A stretch of 64,000 bases of DNA from assembly GCF_003148665.1 (NCBI RefSeq), contig NZ_QGGQ01000002.1, positions 186,001-250,000 on the forward strand, read 5' to 3'. Source of the DNA: Maribacter polysiphoniae (lineage in GTDB: Bacteria > Bacteroidota > Bacteroidia > Flavobacteriales > Flavobacteriaceae). This document shows positions 46,325-54,439 of the stretch, piece after piece; the first letter of the stretch is position 1, and each line of letters opens with the position of its first letter. A program made the position numbers and the translations under genes. Below the pieces are notes generated by a model that was not told where the DNA came from, did not search any database, and saw only the letters and a program-made list of their open reading frames with translations.

Positions 46325-46744
46325 TTATTCTTCCTCCGAGGCTTCCTCAGCGTCCTTGATAAACTCAGTGATTCCATTCTCTTGAAGAATATTGTACCAC
46401 TGGATTACTTTCTTTATATCACTAGGATATACGCGATCCTCATCATAATTCGGTAATACCTCAAAAAAGTATTCCTCCAATTTCAATTTATCTTCCTTAT
46501 GCCCTACAGAGGTTTTACCACCTTTCTCCTTTACCAATATTTTTTGGAACACCTCACCCAAAGGTATCTCCTCTTCCAAGGTATAAATGGCTATTTCGGA
46601 CAAAACACTCACATTACTATGTGCACTAATGGTGATACGTTTCTTGTCCAACAATGATTCGGCCACAAATCCCGATCGGGTTTGGGTCAATAAATGATAA
46701 AGTCCGGGTCTTCCTCCTATCGACAAAATTTTCTCTAAACTCAT
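46325..46744 (-). CDS. DUF5606 family protein
   Basis: A 139-residue soluble protein beginning MSLEKILSIGGRPGLYHLLTQTRSGFVAESL, which matches the DUF5606 family. A small beta domain (residues 5-60) and a helical C-terminus ending in an acidic tail (AEEASEEE). Read after ruvX and def on the same strand, 57 bases from def, so it may share their transcript. Function unknown. Confidence 0.85.
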   Translation of the reverse strand: MSLEKILSIGGRPGLYHLLTQTRSGFVAESLLDKKRITISAHSNVSVLSEIAIYTLEEEIPLGEVFQKILVKEKGGKTSVGHKEDKLKLEEYFFEVLPNYDEDRVYPSDIKKVIQWYNILQENGITEFIKDAEEASEEE

Positions 46745-46801
46745 TCCTTAAAAAATTTTCAAATGCAAAGATGCTATAATTACCCAAATAACTGCGTTAA
46801 A

Positions 46802-47392
46802 TTATCTGGCTTTTTTCATGTTTGGAAACCGCATACGATACTCCACCTTTATTTTACCCTTGGATATATTGGCCAATCGGCCTTTTAAAAGGCGTTTTTT
46901 TAAGGAAGACAATTTATCGGTAAACAATATACCTTCTATATGATCATATTCGTGTTGGATGACACGCGCTAAAACCCCATCATAGGTTTCTGTATGCTCC
47001 TTAAAATTCCCATCACAATAGGTGATTGTGATCGTATCTTTCCTGGAAACATCCTCCCTGATATCCGGAATACTGAGACAACCTTCGTTAAAGGCCCAGT
47101 CCTTTCCGGTTTCCTCCTTTATTTTAGCATTGATAAATACTTTTTTGAATCCTTCCAAGGTTTTCTGCTCTGCATCGGTTAGATCATCATCCTCTGCAAA
47201 AGGAGTTGCATCGACGATGAACAACCGCAAGGGCAGTCCTATTTGTGGTGCAGCCAATCCTACTCCACTTGCATTGTACATCGTCTCCCACATATTCTCG
47301 ATCAATTCATCCAATTTGGGAAAATCCTTTTCAATTTCCTTTCCTACTTTACGTAACACGGGGTCACCATAAGCGACAATAGGTAATACCAT
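46802..47392 (-). CDS. def: Peptide deformylase
   Basis: A 196-residue metalloenzyme removing the N-formyl group from nascent chains. All three motifs are present: GVGLAAPQIG (43-52), EGCLSIP with Cys105, and QHEYDHIEG with metal ligands His147 and His151 and catalytic Glu148. The ATG at 47392 directly abuts the ruvX stop. A 12-residue insert before motif 2 is common in this phylum. Confidence 0.97.
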   Translation of the reverse strand: MVLPIVAYGDPVLRKVGKEIEKDFPKLDELIENMWETMYNASGVGLAAPQIGLPLRLFIVDATPFAEDDDLTDAEQKTLEGFKKVFINAKIKEETGKDWAFNEGCLSIPDIREDVSRKDTITITYCDGNFKEHTETYDGVLARVIQHEYDHIEGILFTDKLSSLKKRLLKGRLANISKGKIKVEYRMRFPNMKKAR

Positions 47393-47821
47393 TTATTTTC
47401 TATTTATATAAGCCTGTAAAATCAGGGTTGCACTTATTTCATCGATCAACGCTTTGTTTCTGCGTTGTTTTTTCTTGATTCCACCATCGATCATGGATTG
47501 AAATGCCATTTTTGAGGTAAAACGTTCATCTTGCCTTTCAATGGGAATATCGGGAAATGTCCTACCCAAATGCTTCAAGAAAGGAGTTATCAACTCCTCG
47601 GCTTGGGAGGGTGTATAATCCATTTGCTTGGGTTCCCCAACGACAAAACGCTCTACATTTTCCGCTGCTACGTACTCCTTCAAAAAAGCGACGAGTTCCT
47701 GGGTATTTACGGTCGTAAGACCTGAAGCAATGATCTGCAATTCATCCGTAACTGCAATCCCAGTGCGTTTTTTTCCATAGTCCAAAGCAACAATCCGACC
47801 CAATTCCAATGTTTTTGGCAA
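47393..47821 (-). CDS. ruvX: RuvX/YqgF Holliday junction resolvase-like protein
   Basis: A 142-residue protein with RNase H-like fold: GRIVALDYGKKRTGIAVTDELQIIASGLTT, FVVGEPKQMDY and QDERFTSKMAF. It acts in 16S rRNA 5' maturation or junction resolution. The start is uncertain: the frame has no ATG, and TTG codons at 47821, 47809 and 47803 are all possible. The last puts Met directly before GRIVALDYG as in homologues. A TATTTTTG (-7 box) overlaps the TTG at 47821 on the minus strand, so the inner starts fit better. Confidence 0.88.
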   Translation of the reverse strand: MPKTLELGRIVALDYGKKRTGIAVTDELQIIASGLTTVNTQELVAFLKEYVAAENVERFVVGEPKQMDYTPSQAEELITPFLKHLGRTFPDIPIERQDERFTSKMAFQSMIDGGIKKKQRRNKALIDEISATLILQAYINRK

Positions 47822-47880
47822 AAATAAACCATAAATTGTTATAACTATAAAAACACAGGATCAATTAAGGTTTCTGCCCT

Positions 47881-47888
47881 TATATTTG
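47881..47888 (+). promoter_or_regulatory. Candidate -7 box of dapD
   Basis: TATATTTG fits TA-N2-TTTG exactly, 20 bases before the dapD ATG. No matching -33 box is clear. Confidence 0.45.
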
Positions 47889-47908
47889 TCAAAATTTTAA
47901 GAAACAAA

Positions 47909-48724
47909 ATGACTGAACTCAGAAAGACGATAGAAAAAGCATGGGAAGACAGATCACTGTTGAAAGAAGCTGCTACCCAAAAAGCCATTAGGGAAGTAAT
48001 CGATTTATTGGATGCCGGCAAACTACGCTGTGCCGAACCAAGTGAAAATGGTTGGCAGATCAATGAATGGGTGAAAAAAGGGGTTGTTCTGTATTTTCCC
48101 ATTCAAAAGATGGAAACCTTGGAAGTGGGCATTTTCGAATACCACGATAAGATTCCATTAAAAAAAGGATATAAGGAAAAAGGCATTCGGGTCGTACCCC
48201 ATGCCGTCGCAAGGCATGGCGCTTATATTTCGGCCGGCACGATTTTAATGCCCAGTTACGTGAATATCGGTGCCTATGTTGACGAAGGCACTATGGTTGA
48301 TACATGGGCCACCGTCGGTAGTTGTGCCCAAATCGGAAAGAACGTACACTTAAGTGGTGGCGTTGGAATTGGAGGGGTACTCGAACCCTTACAAGCCGCT
48401 CCGGTAATTATCGAAGACGGTGCCTTTATAGGTTCCCGTTGTATTGTTGTCGAAGGCGTTCGGGTTGAAAAAGAAGCTGTTCTAGGTGCAAATGTAGTTT
48501 TAACCATGAGCACGAAAATTATAGACGTAACCGGCGATGAACCTGTAGAAACAAAAGGTGTTGTTCCTGCCCGGTCCGTAGTTATCCCAGGAAGTTATAC
48601 TAAAAAATTCCCTGCAGGGGAATTTCAGGTACCCTGTGCATTGATTATTGGCAAAAGAAAGGAAAGTACCAACAAAAAGACATCATTGAACGATGCACTT
48701 CGTGAGTACGATGTAGCGGTTTGA
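47909..48724 (+). CDS. dapD: 2,3,4,5-tetrahydropyridine-2,6-dicarboxylate N-succinyltransferase
   Basis: A 271-residue left-handed beta-helix enzyme of the lysine/diaminopimelate pathway. MTELRKTIEKAWEDRSLLKEAATQKA is the typical start, then hexapeptide repeats around VRVVPHAVARHG and GTMVDTWATVGSCAQIG, and GAFIGSRCIVVEGVRVE. It provides succinyl-blocked intermediates for peptidoglycan and lysine. It diverges from ruvX by 87 bases and is followed by a terminator. Confidence 0.97.
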   Translation: MTELRKTIEKAWEDRSLLKEAATQKAIREVIDLLDAGKLRCAEPSENGWQINEWVKKGVVLYFPIQKMETLEVGIFEYHDKIPLKKGYKEKGIRVVPHAVARHGAYISAGTILMPSYVNIGAYVDEGTMVDTWATVGSCAQIGKNVHLSGGVGIGGVLEPLQAAPVIIEDGAFIGSRCIVVEGVRVEKEAVLGANVVLTMSTKIIDVTGDEPVETKGVVPARSVVIPGSYTKKFPAGEFQVPCALIIGKRKESTNKKTSLNDALREYDVAV

Positions 48725-48750
48725 TTTCCTATTTAAAAATTAATTATTAT

Positions 48751-48777
48751 AAAACCCTGCCTTTGAGTAGGGTTTTT
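48751..48777 (+). terminator. Terminator of dapD
   Basis: AAAACCCT / AGGGTTTT stem with a 10-base loop ending in a T-run, 26 bases after the dapD stop. Confidence 0.88.
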
Positions 48778-48884
48778 GTTTTTCCGGTTGTTAACCAATA
48801 CAATTATCGATAGGAATTCAATCTATTGTGAATGCCCTAATTAAATTGAAAAATATTAGTTGATTCGAAAAATTGTAGGAATTT

Positions 48885-48899
48885 TATGTATTGTACATA
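48885..48899. repeat. Short palindrome upstream of the WaaE-like gene
   Basis: TATGTA-TTG-TACATA, a perfect 6-base dyad with a 3-base centre, about 68 bases before the GT2 ATG. A possible operator for the surface-glycan cluster; on its own it could be chance. Confidence 0.3.
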
Positions 48900-48966
48900 C
48901 TTTTTTCCTTTTTTTTCTGTTAATTAGAAATACCAATTGGTCTAACCATCCGATGAAAACAAACCT

Positions 48967-49764
48967 ATGTCTCTAACCAAAGAAAAAGTAACCGCATTAG
49001 TGATCACTTTTAATGAAGTAGGATATATTGAAAAATGTATTGAATCCGTTTCCTTTGCGGATGAAATCATTGTAGTGGATTCTTACAGTACCGATGGCAC
49101 CTATGAATACCTTCTGAACCATCCAAAGGTCAAGGTTATCCAAAATCCGTTCAAAAACTTTACCGCCCAAAAATCATTTGCATTAAAACAGGCGAGTAAT
49201 GATTGGGTTTTGTTTTTGGACGCCGATGAAGTTGTCTCGGAAGACCTTCAAAACGAAATAAAGGAAACCATCAACAACAATCCCAAACACGTAGCCTATT
49301 GGTTCTACCGAAAATTCATGTTCCAAAATGAACGGTTGCATTTTAGCGGTTGGCAAACCGATAAAAATTATCGTTTGTTCCGAAAGGGTAAAGTGAACTT
49401 CTCCGATAAACGAATTGTCCATGAGACTTTGGACATCAACGGTACATCGGGTAAATTCAAAAATAGACTCACACATTATTGTTATAAAGACTACGAGGTT
49501 TACAAAAACAAAATGATGATGTATGGAAGACTGAAAGCCAAGGAAGCATTTTCCAAGGGTAAACAATTCAGTTACGCCTTACTGCTTCTTAAACCCTTAT
49601 GGAAATTCTTCAATAGCTATATTATCAGATTAGGATTCTTGGATGGCGCCAAAGGTATTATCATTTGTCATCTCGATGCCTTGTGCGACTTGGAGCGCTA
49701 TCGCGAACTTCAAAGACTTGAAAGGGAAGAACAGTGGTCTGGGGTTTTCAAGACGATGCCATAA
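48967..49764 (+). CDS. WaaE/KdtX-like GT2 glycosyltransferase
   Basis: A 265-residue GT2 enzyme with TALVITFNEVGYIEKC, ADEIIVVDSYSTDGT, the metal site FLDADE and the WaaE-type block FSGWQTDKNYRLFRKGKV, plus RIVHE and IRLGFLDGAKGII. It probably adds a sugar to the lipopolysaccharide core. The C-terminal domain of the gene at 51974-53800 is a close paralogue. A gap of about 350 bases separates it from the rest of the cluster. Confidence 0.9.
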   Translation: MSLTKEKVTALVITFNEVGYIEKCIESVSFADEIIVVDSYSTDGTYEYLLNHPKVKVIQNPFKNFTAQKSFALKQASNDWVLFLDADEVVSEDLQNEIKETINNNPKHVAYWFYRKFMFQNERLHFSGWQTDKNYRLFRKGKVNFSDKRIVHETLDINGTSGKFKNRLTHYCYKDYEVYKNKMMMYGRLKAKEAFSKGKQFSYALLLLKPLWKFFNSYIIRLGFLDGAKGIIICHLDALCDLERYRELQRLEREEQWSGVFKTMP

Positions 49765-50121
49765 TTCCTTTTTTAGATCTTTTACCCCCTTTTCGAACAA
49801 TAGAAATCCAATCCTTGTTTTTTTCAACGTTTTAATTTGGTAGGTTTGCATGAAATTTGTCTCATTCAATCATTACTATCGTATATGTAGTGTTTTTTTA
49901 CTCTTGAAGGATCTTTTACTTCAGGTCAAAGAGCTGTTATATTGCGTAATTGTTGTTCTTGCTACTTGCGAAAGCACCTATTGGATTTGATTACTTGATC
50001 ACTCTCGAACTTACTCAAAGAGATCGGTAATATCCTAAAATGATTTTTTGGTTGAAATTTTATTATGGTGAATAAGGCCTAAAGGATTTATCATTTTTTA
50101 AAATTATTTGTTTTGGATAAA
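49765..50121. other. Intergenic region inside the surface-glycan cluster
   Basis: About 357 bases, increasingly AT-rich towards the next gene, with no supportable gene. Several TTTG and TTG words occur, but no -33/-7 pair with standard spacing stands out. No hairpin terminator after the GT2 gene is evident. Confidence 0.4.
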
Positions 50122-51294
50122 ATGGTTGATAAAAAAATTAGAATTGGATTTTTATACTTTGAGGAAATCCATCATATACCCCATTTTATCGGAATAGCAT
50201 CAGAACTTTCGAAAAATGGAAAATATGAAGTGGATGTCCTTACCTATACTTCAGACCACACCTATCTATATCGATTAATAAAACTTCTCAATGCCAAGAA
50301 CATCCATGTCAAAACCTTGGAACAACCTTTATACAGAAAGGCTATTGATCGAATAACAGGCAGAAAAAAGCCTAGCTCTGTCTATTTATACAGAAAACAC
50401 AAAAATCTATTTCTAACTTATGATGCATTGGTGTTCACAGAAAAAAACCATGCATTTATCCACAAGGCGAGAGGTAAAAAAAAGAAACCCTTCCTAATTA
50501 TAGCAAATCATGGGGCTCCTGGCAGAGGCTACTCCTTTCAACCCGCAGTAAAACTATTCGACCTAGCACTTTTATGTGGCAATTTTTATGTGGATCGCTT
50601 GAAAAAGGAAAATCTTCTAATAGAAAACCATGCGGTTATCGGGTATTCAAAATTCGATGTTATATCCAAGGACAAACAAGACACCCGTCCTTTCCCAGAC
50701 AACAAACCCATTGTTTTATATAATCCTCATTTCAACAAAATAAATTCCTCTTGGTACACCCATGGCTTGAAAGTCCTTGAGTATTTTTACAATTCAAAGG
50801 ATTACAATCTGGTTTTTGCCCCACATATCTATCTCTTTAATAGAAAAGGCTTTTTAAAACCAAGTATCATTGACGAAAAATATTTCAATGCTCAGAACAT
50901 CCATATTGATTTGGGAAGTATAAAGAGTTCAAATATGAGCTATACCCTAAATTCCGATATTTATCTCGGCGATGTGTCCAGTCAAATTTTCGAATTTGGG
51001 ATAAAACCAAGACCTTCAGTATTCATCAATGCTTTGAAGATTCCTAAAGACAAATGGAAGGACGACCTTAACCATAGATTTTGGAAAACTGGGGAAGTCA
51101 TCGAAGACATTAATGAATTTGAAACCGCTTTACATAAATTTGAAGAAAAAAAAGACCAATACTTAGCAACCCAAAAACAAATTTTCACAGATAATTTCTA
51201 TATTGACGAGCACTATTCCGCAAGTAAAAAAGGAGCAATTGCCATTGATGATTTTATGACAAAGCAAAACACTTTAAAACCGAATAAATTATGA
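50122..51294 (+). CDS. CDP-glycerol glycerophosphotransferase-like (TagB/TagF) enzyme
   Basis: 390 residues from the ATG at 50122 (a TTG at 50113 adds three). The GT-B-type fold of TagF-like polymerases is suggested by IIANHGAPGRGYSF (His), VLYNPHFNKINSSWY, FAPHIYLF (second His) and the diagnostic DIYLGDVSSQIFEFG (S/D-x-SS-x-(V/I)-x-E). It would transfer a polyol phosphate from a CDP donor to a glycan. The Glu and two His match the expected active site. Base use looks more AT-rich than its neighbours, which could hint at acquisition. It overlaps the next gene by 4 bases. Confidence 0.82.
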   Translation: MVDKKIRIGFLYFEEIHHIPHFIGIASELSKNGKYEVDVLTYTSDHTYLYRLIKLLNAKNIHVKTLEQPLYRKAIDRITGRKKPSSVYLYRKHKNLFLTYDALVFTEKNHAFIHKARGKKKKPFLIIANHGAPGRGYSFQPAVKLFDLALLCGNFYVDRLKKENLLIENHAVIGYSKFDVISKDKQDTRPFPDNKPIVLYNPHFNKINSSWYTHGLKVLEYFYNSKDYNLVFAPHIYLFNRKGFLKPSIIDEKYFNAQNIHIDLGSIKSSNMSYTLNSDIYLGDVSSQIFEFGIKPRPSVFINALKIPKDKWKDDLNHRFWKTGEVIEDINEFETALHKFEEKKDQYLATQKQIFTDNFYIDEHYSASKKGAIAIDDFMTKQNTLKPNKL

Positions 51295-51974
51295 AAATCG
51301 TAATATTAGCAGCTGGTATTGGCTCCCGATTGGGCAATCCATTTCCTAAACCCTTGACCCCTTTGAATAACGGAAAGAGTATCATGGGTATGCAATTGGA
51401 TAATTTGACGGAATACTTCAATGTAGATGACATCAATATTGTAGTCGGTTTTAAAAAAGACCTGATTATGGAACGCTTTCCTGAAGTCACTTACATCTAC
51501 AACCCTTTTTTTGATAGGACCAATACATCAAAAAGCTTGCTAAAAGCCCTAAAAAAGAACAAGGACCAATCGGTTCTCTGGTTAAACGGGGATGTAGTTT
51601 TTGATGCCCGTTTATTGAAGGAGTTATCGTCCTATATTCAAAAAGAACAATCCTTTGTCGCCGTAAACACCAGTAAAGTGGCTGAAGAAGAAGTAAAATA
51701 CACTTTAAAAAACGATTATATCAACGAGCTTTCCAAAACCGTGAAAAATGGATTGGGCGAGGCCGTTGGCATAAACTTTATCGCAAAAAAAGACATTCAA
51801 AACTTCATTACAAGATTGGAAGAATGTGATGACAATGACTATTTTGAGCGCGGTTTGGAACTGGCCATAGAAAAAGACCAACTTCAGATAAGTGCTGTTG
51901 ACATCTCCGCTTTTGATTGTATGGAAGTAGATTTCAAGGAGGATCTAGACAATGTAAATAATCTTTTTCGTTAA
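51291..51974 (+). CDS. LicC-like sugar/choline-phosphate nucleotidyltransferase
   Basis: A 227-residue NTP transferase with IVILAAGIGSRLG, PKPLTPL, LNGDVVFD (metal site Asp) and a C-terminal CMEVDFKEDLDNV that resembles the EID-x2-EDL block of LicC-type cytidylyltransferases. It would make a CDP-activated group, perhaps CDP-choline, CDP-ethanolamine or CDP-glycerol, for the transferases on either side. It overlaps the upstream gene by 4 bases and the downstream one by 1 base (TAATG), so the three are coupled. The exact substrate is not readable. Confidence 0.85.
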   Translation: MKIVILAAGIGSRLGNPFPKPLTPLNNGKSIMGMQLDNLTEYFNVDDINIVVGFKKDLIMERFPEVTYIYNPFFDRTNTSKSLLKALKKNKDQSVLWLNGDVVFDARLLKELSSYIQKEQSFVAVNTSKVAEEEVKYTLKNDYINELSKTVKNGLGEAVGINFIAKKDIQNFITRLEECDDNDYFERGLELAIEKDQLQISAVDISAFDCMEVDFKEDLDNVNNLFR

Positions 51975-53800
51975 TGAAGGTCATTCTTTTTTGCCAAAAT
52001 GCCTATGCTTTCGGGATCATGGACCCCATTCAGGAAGTACTGAAATCAGAATCCCATGAATACCTTTGGTATATTCCCGAAAAACTTTTTGGTGGGTTTC
52101 CGTTCAAGACGGAAAAATTCACCACTAGCATTTTGGATTTGCAATTATTCAAAGCGGATGCCATTTTTGTACCTGGCAACGAGGTACCCTATTACCTAAG
52201 GGGCCTTAAAGTACAGATATTCCACGGCCTGGCCGGAGAAAAAAAAGGTCATTTCCATATTCGGAATTATTTTGACCTTTATTTGACCCAAGGTCCCTAC
52301 TTCACTAAAAAATTCAATGAATTAAAGGCCAAATACAAGAATTTCGAAGTCCATGAGACCGGTTGGCCCAAATTGGATGTTTATGGCAAAAGCCGTAATG
52401 TCTACCAAAAGGATAAGGAACATATTTTAAAGGGATTTGATACGGATAAAATCATACTTTTCGCCCCTACATTTTCCCCTAGGCTCACTGCCGCCCCCTT
52501 TTTGTTGCATGAAATTGAAGATCTTGCCCAATCCACAGGCTATGTGATCTTTGTAAAATTCCATGACCTAATGGATCCGAAATGGATCACAGCCTATAAA
52601 AACCTTAGCCTTCGAATTCCGAACATCATCTTTCAGGAAGAGAAGAACATCATTAAATTTTTATTACAGGCCGATATTCTGATCAGCGATACTTCATCGG
52701 TAATCTATGAATTCCTACTCTTGGACAAACCTGTAATTTCCTTTAGGAATATCGCCGACAACATCCAATGGGATGATTCGAGGGAATATACCGAACTAAC
52801 AAAAAAAGTACTTGACAATATTCATAATGACCCGTTTAAATCACAACGCGATGTTGTCAATCAAGAATACCATCCCTATAGGGACGGTAATTCCGCACAA
52901 CGTATGGTTGATGTTGTTGAAGCTTACATTGAAAAAAACGGAGTACCTGAAACCAGGGATTTATCATTGGCCCGAAAATTGAAAATCAACAATTTATTCG
53001 GTAAACCGGTTGCACAACCATGGGACGGAAACAAAAGGAACAAACTAACAGCATTATTGATTACCTACAATGAAATCAATAATATCGAAGCAGTTTTGGA
53101 GAACATAAGCTTTGCCGATGAAATCATCGTTGTAGATTCCAATAGTACCGACGGCACTATTGATATCATAAAAAAATACCCGCACGTTAAACTTATACTA
53201 CGTCCTTTTAAAAATTATACCGATCAAAAATCCTTTGCCATGGACCAGGCTACCAACGACTGGATATTGTTCATGGACGCAGATGAACGGCTAACGGACC
53301 CCCTTAAAAACGAAATCCTAAAAACGGTCAATTCCAATAAGGAAGAGCCCGTAGCATTCATGTTTTTAAGAACCTTTATGTTCAAGGACAAGGTTTTACG
53401 GTTTAGTGGATGGCAAAGCGACAAAAATTATCGCCTTTTCAGAAAAAGCAAAGTTAAATTCGACAAAGAACGGATTGTTCACGAAACACTACTTATCGAC
53501 GGAAAATCAAGTGTCTTAAAAAACAGATTGATACATTATTCCTACAGTAGCTACGAGGACTATAAGGGCAAGATGGTCAAATACGGTCAGATGAAGGCTA
53601 TTGAGGAGTACGAAAAAAACAAGAAACCCTATTTTTATCATTTCATTTTCAGACCCCTTTATAAATTTCTAAACCATTACGTCTTGCGATTGGGGTTCCT
53701 GGATGGACGAAAAGGAATAACCATTTGTTATTTGAATGCCCTTGGGGTGTATTCGAGATATAAAGAATTGAAACGTCTTAGAAGTTTAGACAAAAAATAA
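51974..53800 (+). CDS. Bifunctional glycerophosphotransferase-GT2 fusion
   Basis: 608 residues made of two enzymes. Residues about 1-330 are a second TagB/TagF-like domain: HGLAGEKKGHF (His84), ILFAPTFSP, FVKFHDLMD (His197) and DILISDTSSVIYEFLLL (SDTSS 238-242, Glu246). Residues about 357-608 are a WaaE-like GT2: TALLITYNEINNIEAV, ADEIIVVDSNSTDGT, MDADE (435, 437) and FSGWQSDKNYRLFRKSKV, closely matching the gene at 48967. The linker carries no extra domain. One protein could thus add a polyol phosphate and a sugar to the same acceptor. The 1-base overlap with the nucleotidyltransferase indicates one operon. Confidence 0.85.
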   Translation: MKVILFCQNAYAFGIMDPIQEVLKSESHEYLWYIPEKLFGGFPFKTEKFTTSILDLQLFKADAIFVPGNEVPYYLRGLKVQIFHGLAGEKKGHFHIRNYFDLYLTQGPYFTKKFNELKAKYKNFEVHETGWPKLDVYGKSRNVYQKDKEHILKGFDTDKIILFAPTFSPRLTAAPFLLHEIEDLAQSTGYVIFVKFHDLMDPKWITAYKNLSLRIPNIIFQEEKNIIKFLLQADILISDTSSVIYEFLLLDKPVISFRNIADNIQWDDSREYTELTKKVLDNIHNDPFKSQRDVVNQEYHPYRDGNSAQRMVDVVEAYIEKNGVPETRDLSLARKLKINNLFGKPVAQPWDGNKRNKLTALLITYNEINNIEAVLENISFADEIIVVDSNSTDGTIDIIKKYPHVKLILRPFKNYTDQKSFAMDQATNDWILFMDADERLTDPLKNEILKTVNSNKEEPVAFMFLRTFMFKDKVLRFSGWQSDKNYRLFRKSKVKFDKERIVHETLLIDGKSSVLKNRLIHYSYSSYEDYKGKMVKYGQMKAIEEYEKNKKPYFYHFIFRPLYKFLNHYVLRLGFLDGRKGITICYLNALGVYSRYKELKRLRSLDKK

Positions 53801-53805
53801 AGTCA

Positions 53806-54375
53806 ATGACCGATTTTACCAAGGAAATAAATAATTGTATCGAGGTCTTAACACAAGGCGGACTCATCCTTTACCCTACCGATACGGTTTGGGGTATTGG
53901 TTGTGATGCCACTAATGAAACCGCGGTAAAAAAGGTGTATCGCTTAAAACAACGTGAAGATTCCAAGGCATTGATTTGTTTGGTGGCCAATGATGCCATG
54001 CTTGAACGGCATGTAGAAAAGGTACCAGAGGTTGCTTATGATATTTTAGACCTGGCGACCAAACCAACGACGATTATTTATGACAGTCCCATAGGCTTGG
54101 CCAAAAATGCCATTGCCTTGGACAACACCATGGCCATTAGGGTCGCTTCGGACAAATTCTGCCAATACTTGACCAACAAGTTCAAGAGACCCATAATCTC
54201 TACATCCGCGAATATAACCGGTGACCCAACACCCAGAAGTTTTAATGAAATAAAGGACCATATTTTAAAAGGTGTCGACTATATTGTAAATTTGCACCAC
54301 GATAAAAAAAACGGACCACCTTCATCGATTATCAAATTAGGAAATGATGGTACGGTTAAAGTAATCCGGGAGTAA
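53806..54375 (+). CDS. tsaC: L-threonylcarbamoyladenylate synthase (Sua5/YrdC)
   Basis: A 189-residue YrdC domain protein making threonylcarbamoyl-AMP for the t6A modification at tRNA position 37. Landmarks: LILYPTDTVWGIGCDATN, KVYRLKQREDSKAL and the phosphate-binding ISTSANITGDPTP. Family length without the Sua5 C-terminal domain. It is 5 bases after the fusion gene, but is a housekeeping gene, so the cluster probably ends here functionally. Confidence 0.94.
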   Translation: MTDFTKEINNCIEVLTQGGLILYPTDTVWGIGCDATNETAVKKVYRLKQREDSKALICLVANDAMLERHVEKVPEVAYDILDLATKPTTIIYDSPIGLAKNAIALDNTMAIRVASDKFCQYLTNKFKRPIISTSANITGDPTPRSFNEIKDHILKGVDYIVNLHHDKKNGPPSSIIKLGNDGTVKVIRE

Positions 54376-54439
54376 GTAACAAACAGTATTCACTGTCACA
54401 TTAAGCGCCTCGAAATTCCGGGGGAGATGCCTTCATAAA

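Noticed and set aside
50113-50121. TTG start for the TagF-like gene
   Set aside because: The ATG at 50122 gives a cleaner N-terminus (MVDKKIRIGFLYF) and needs no rare start.
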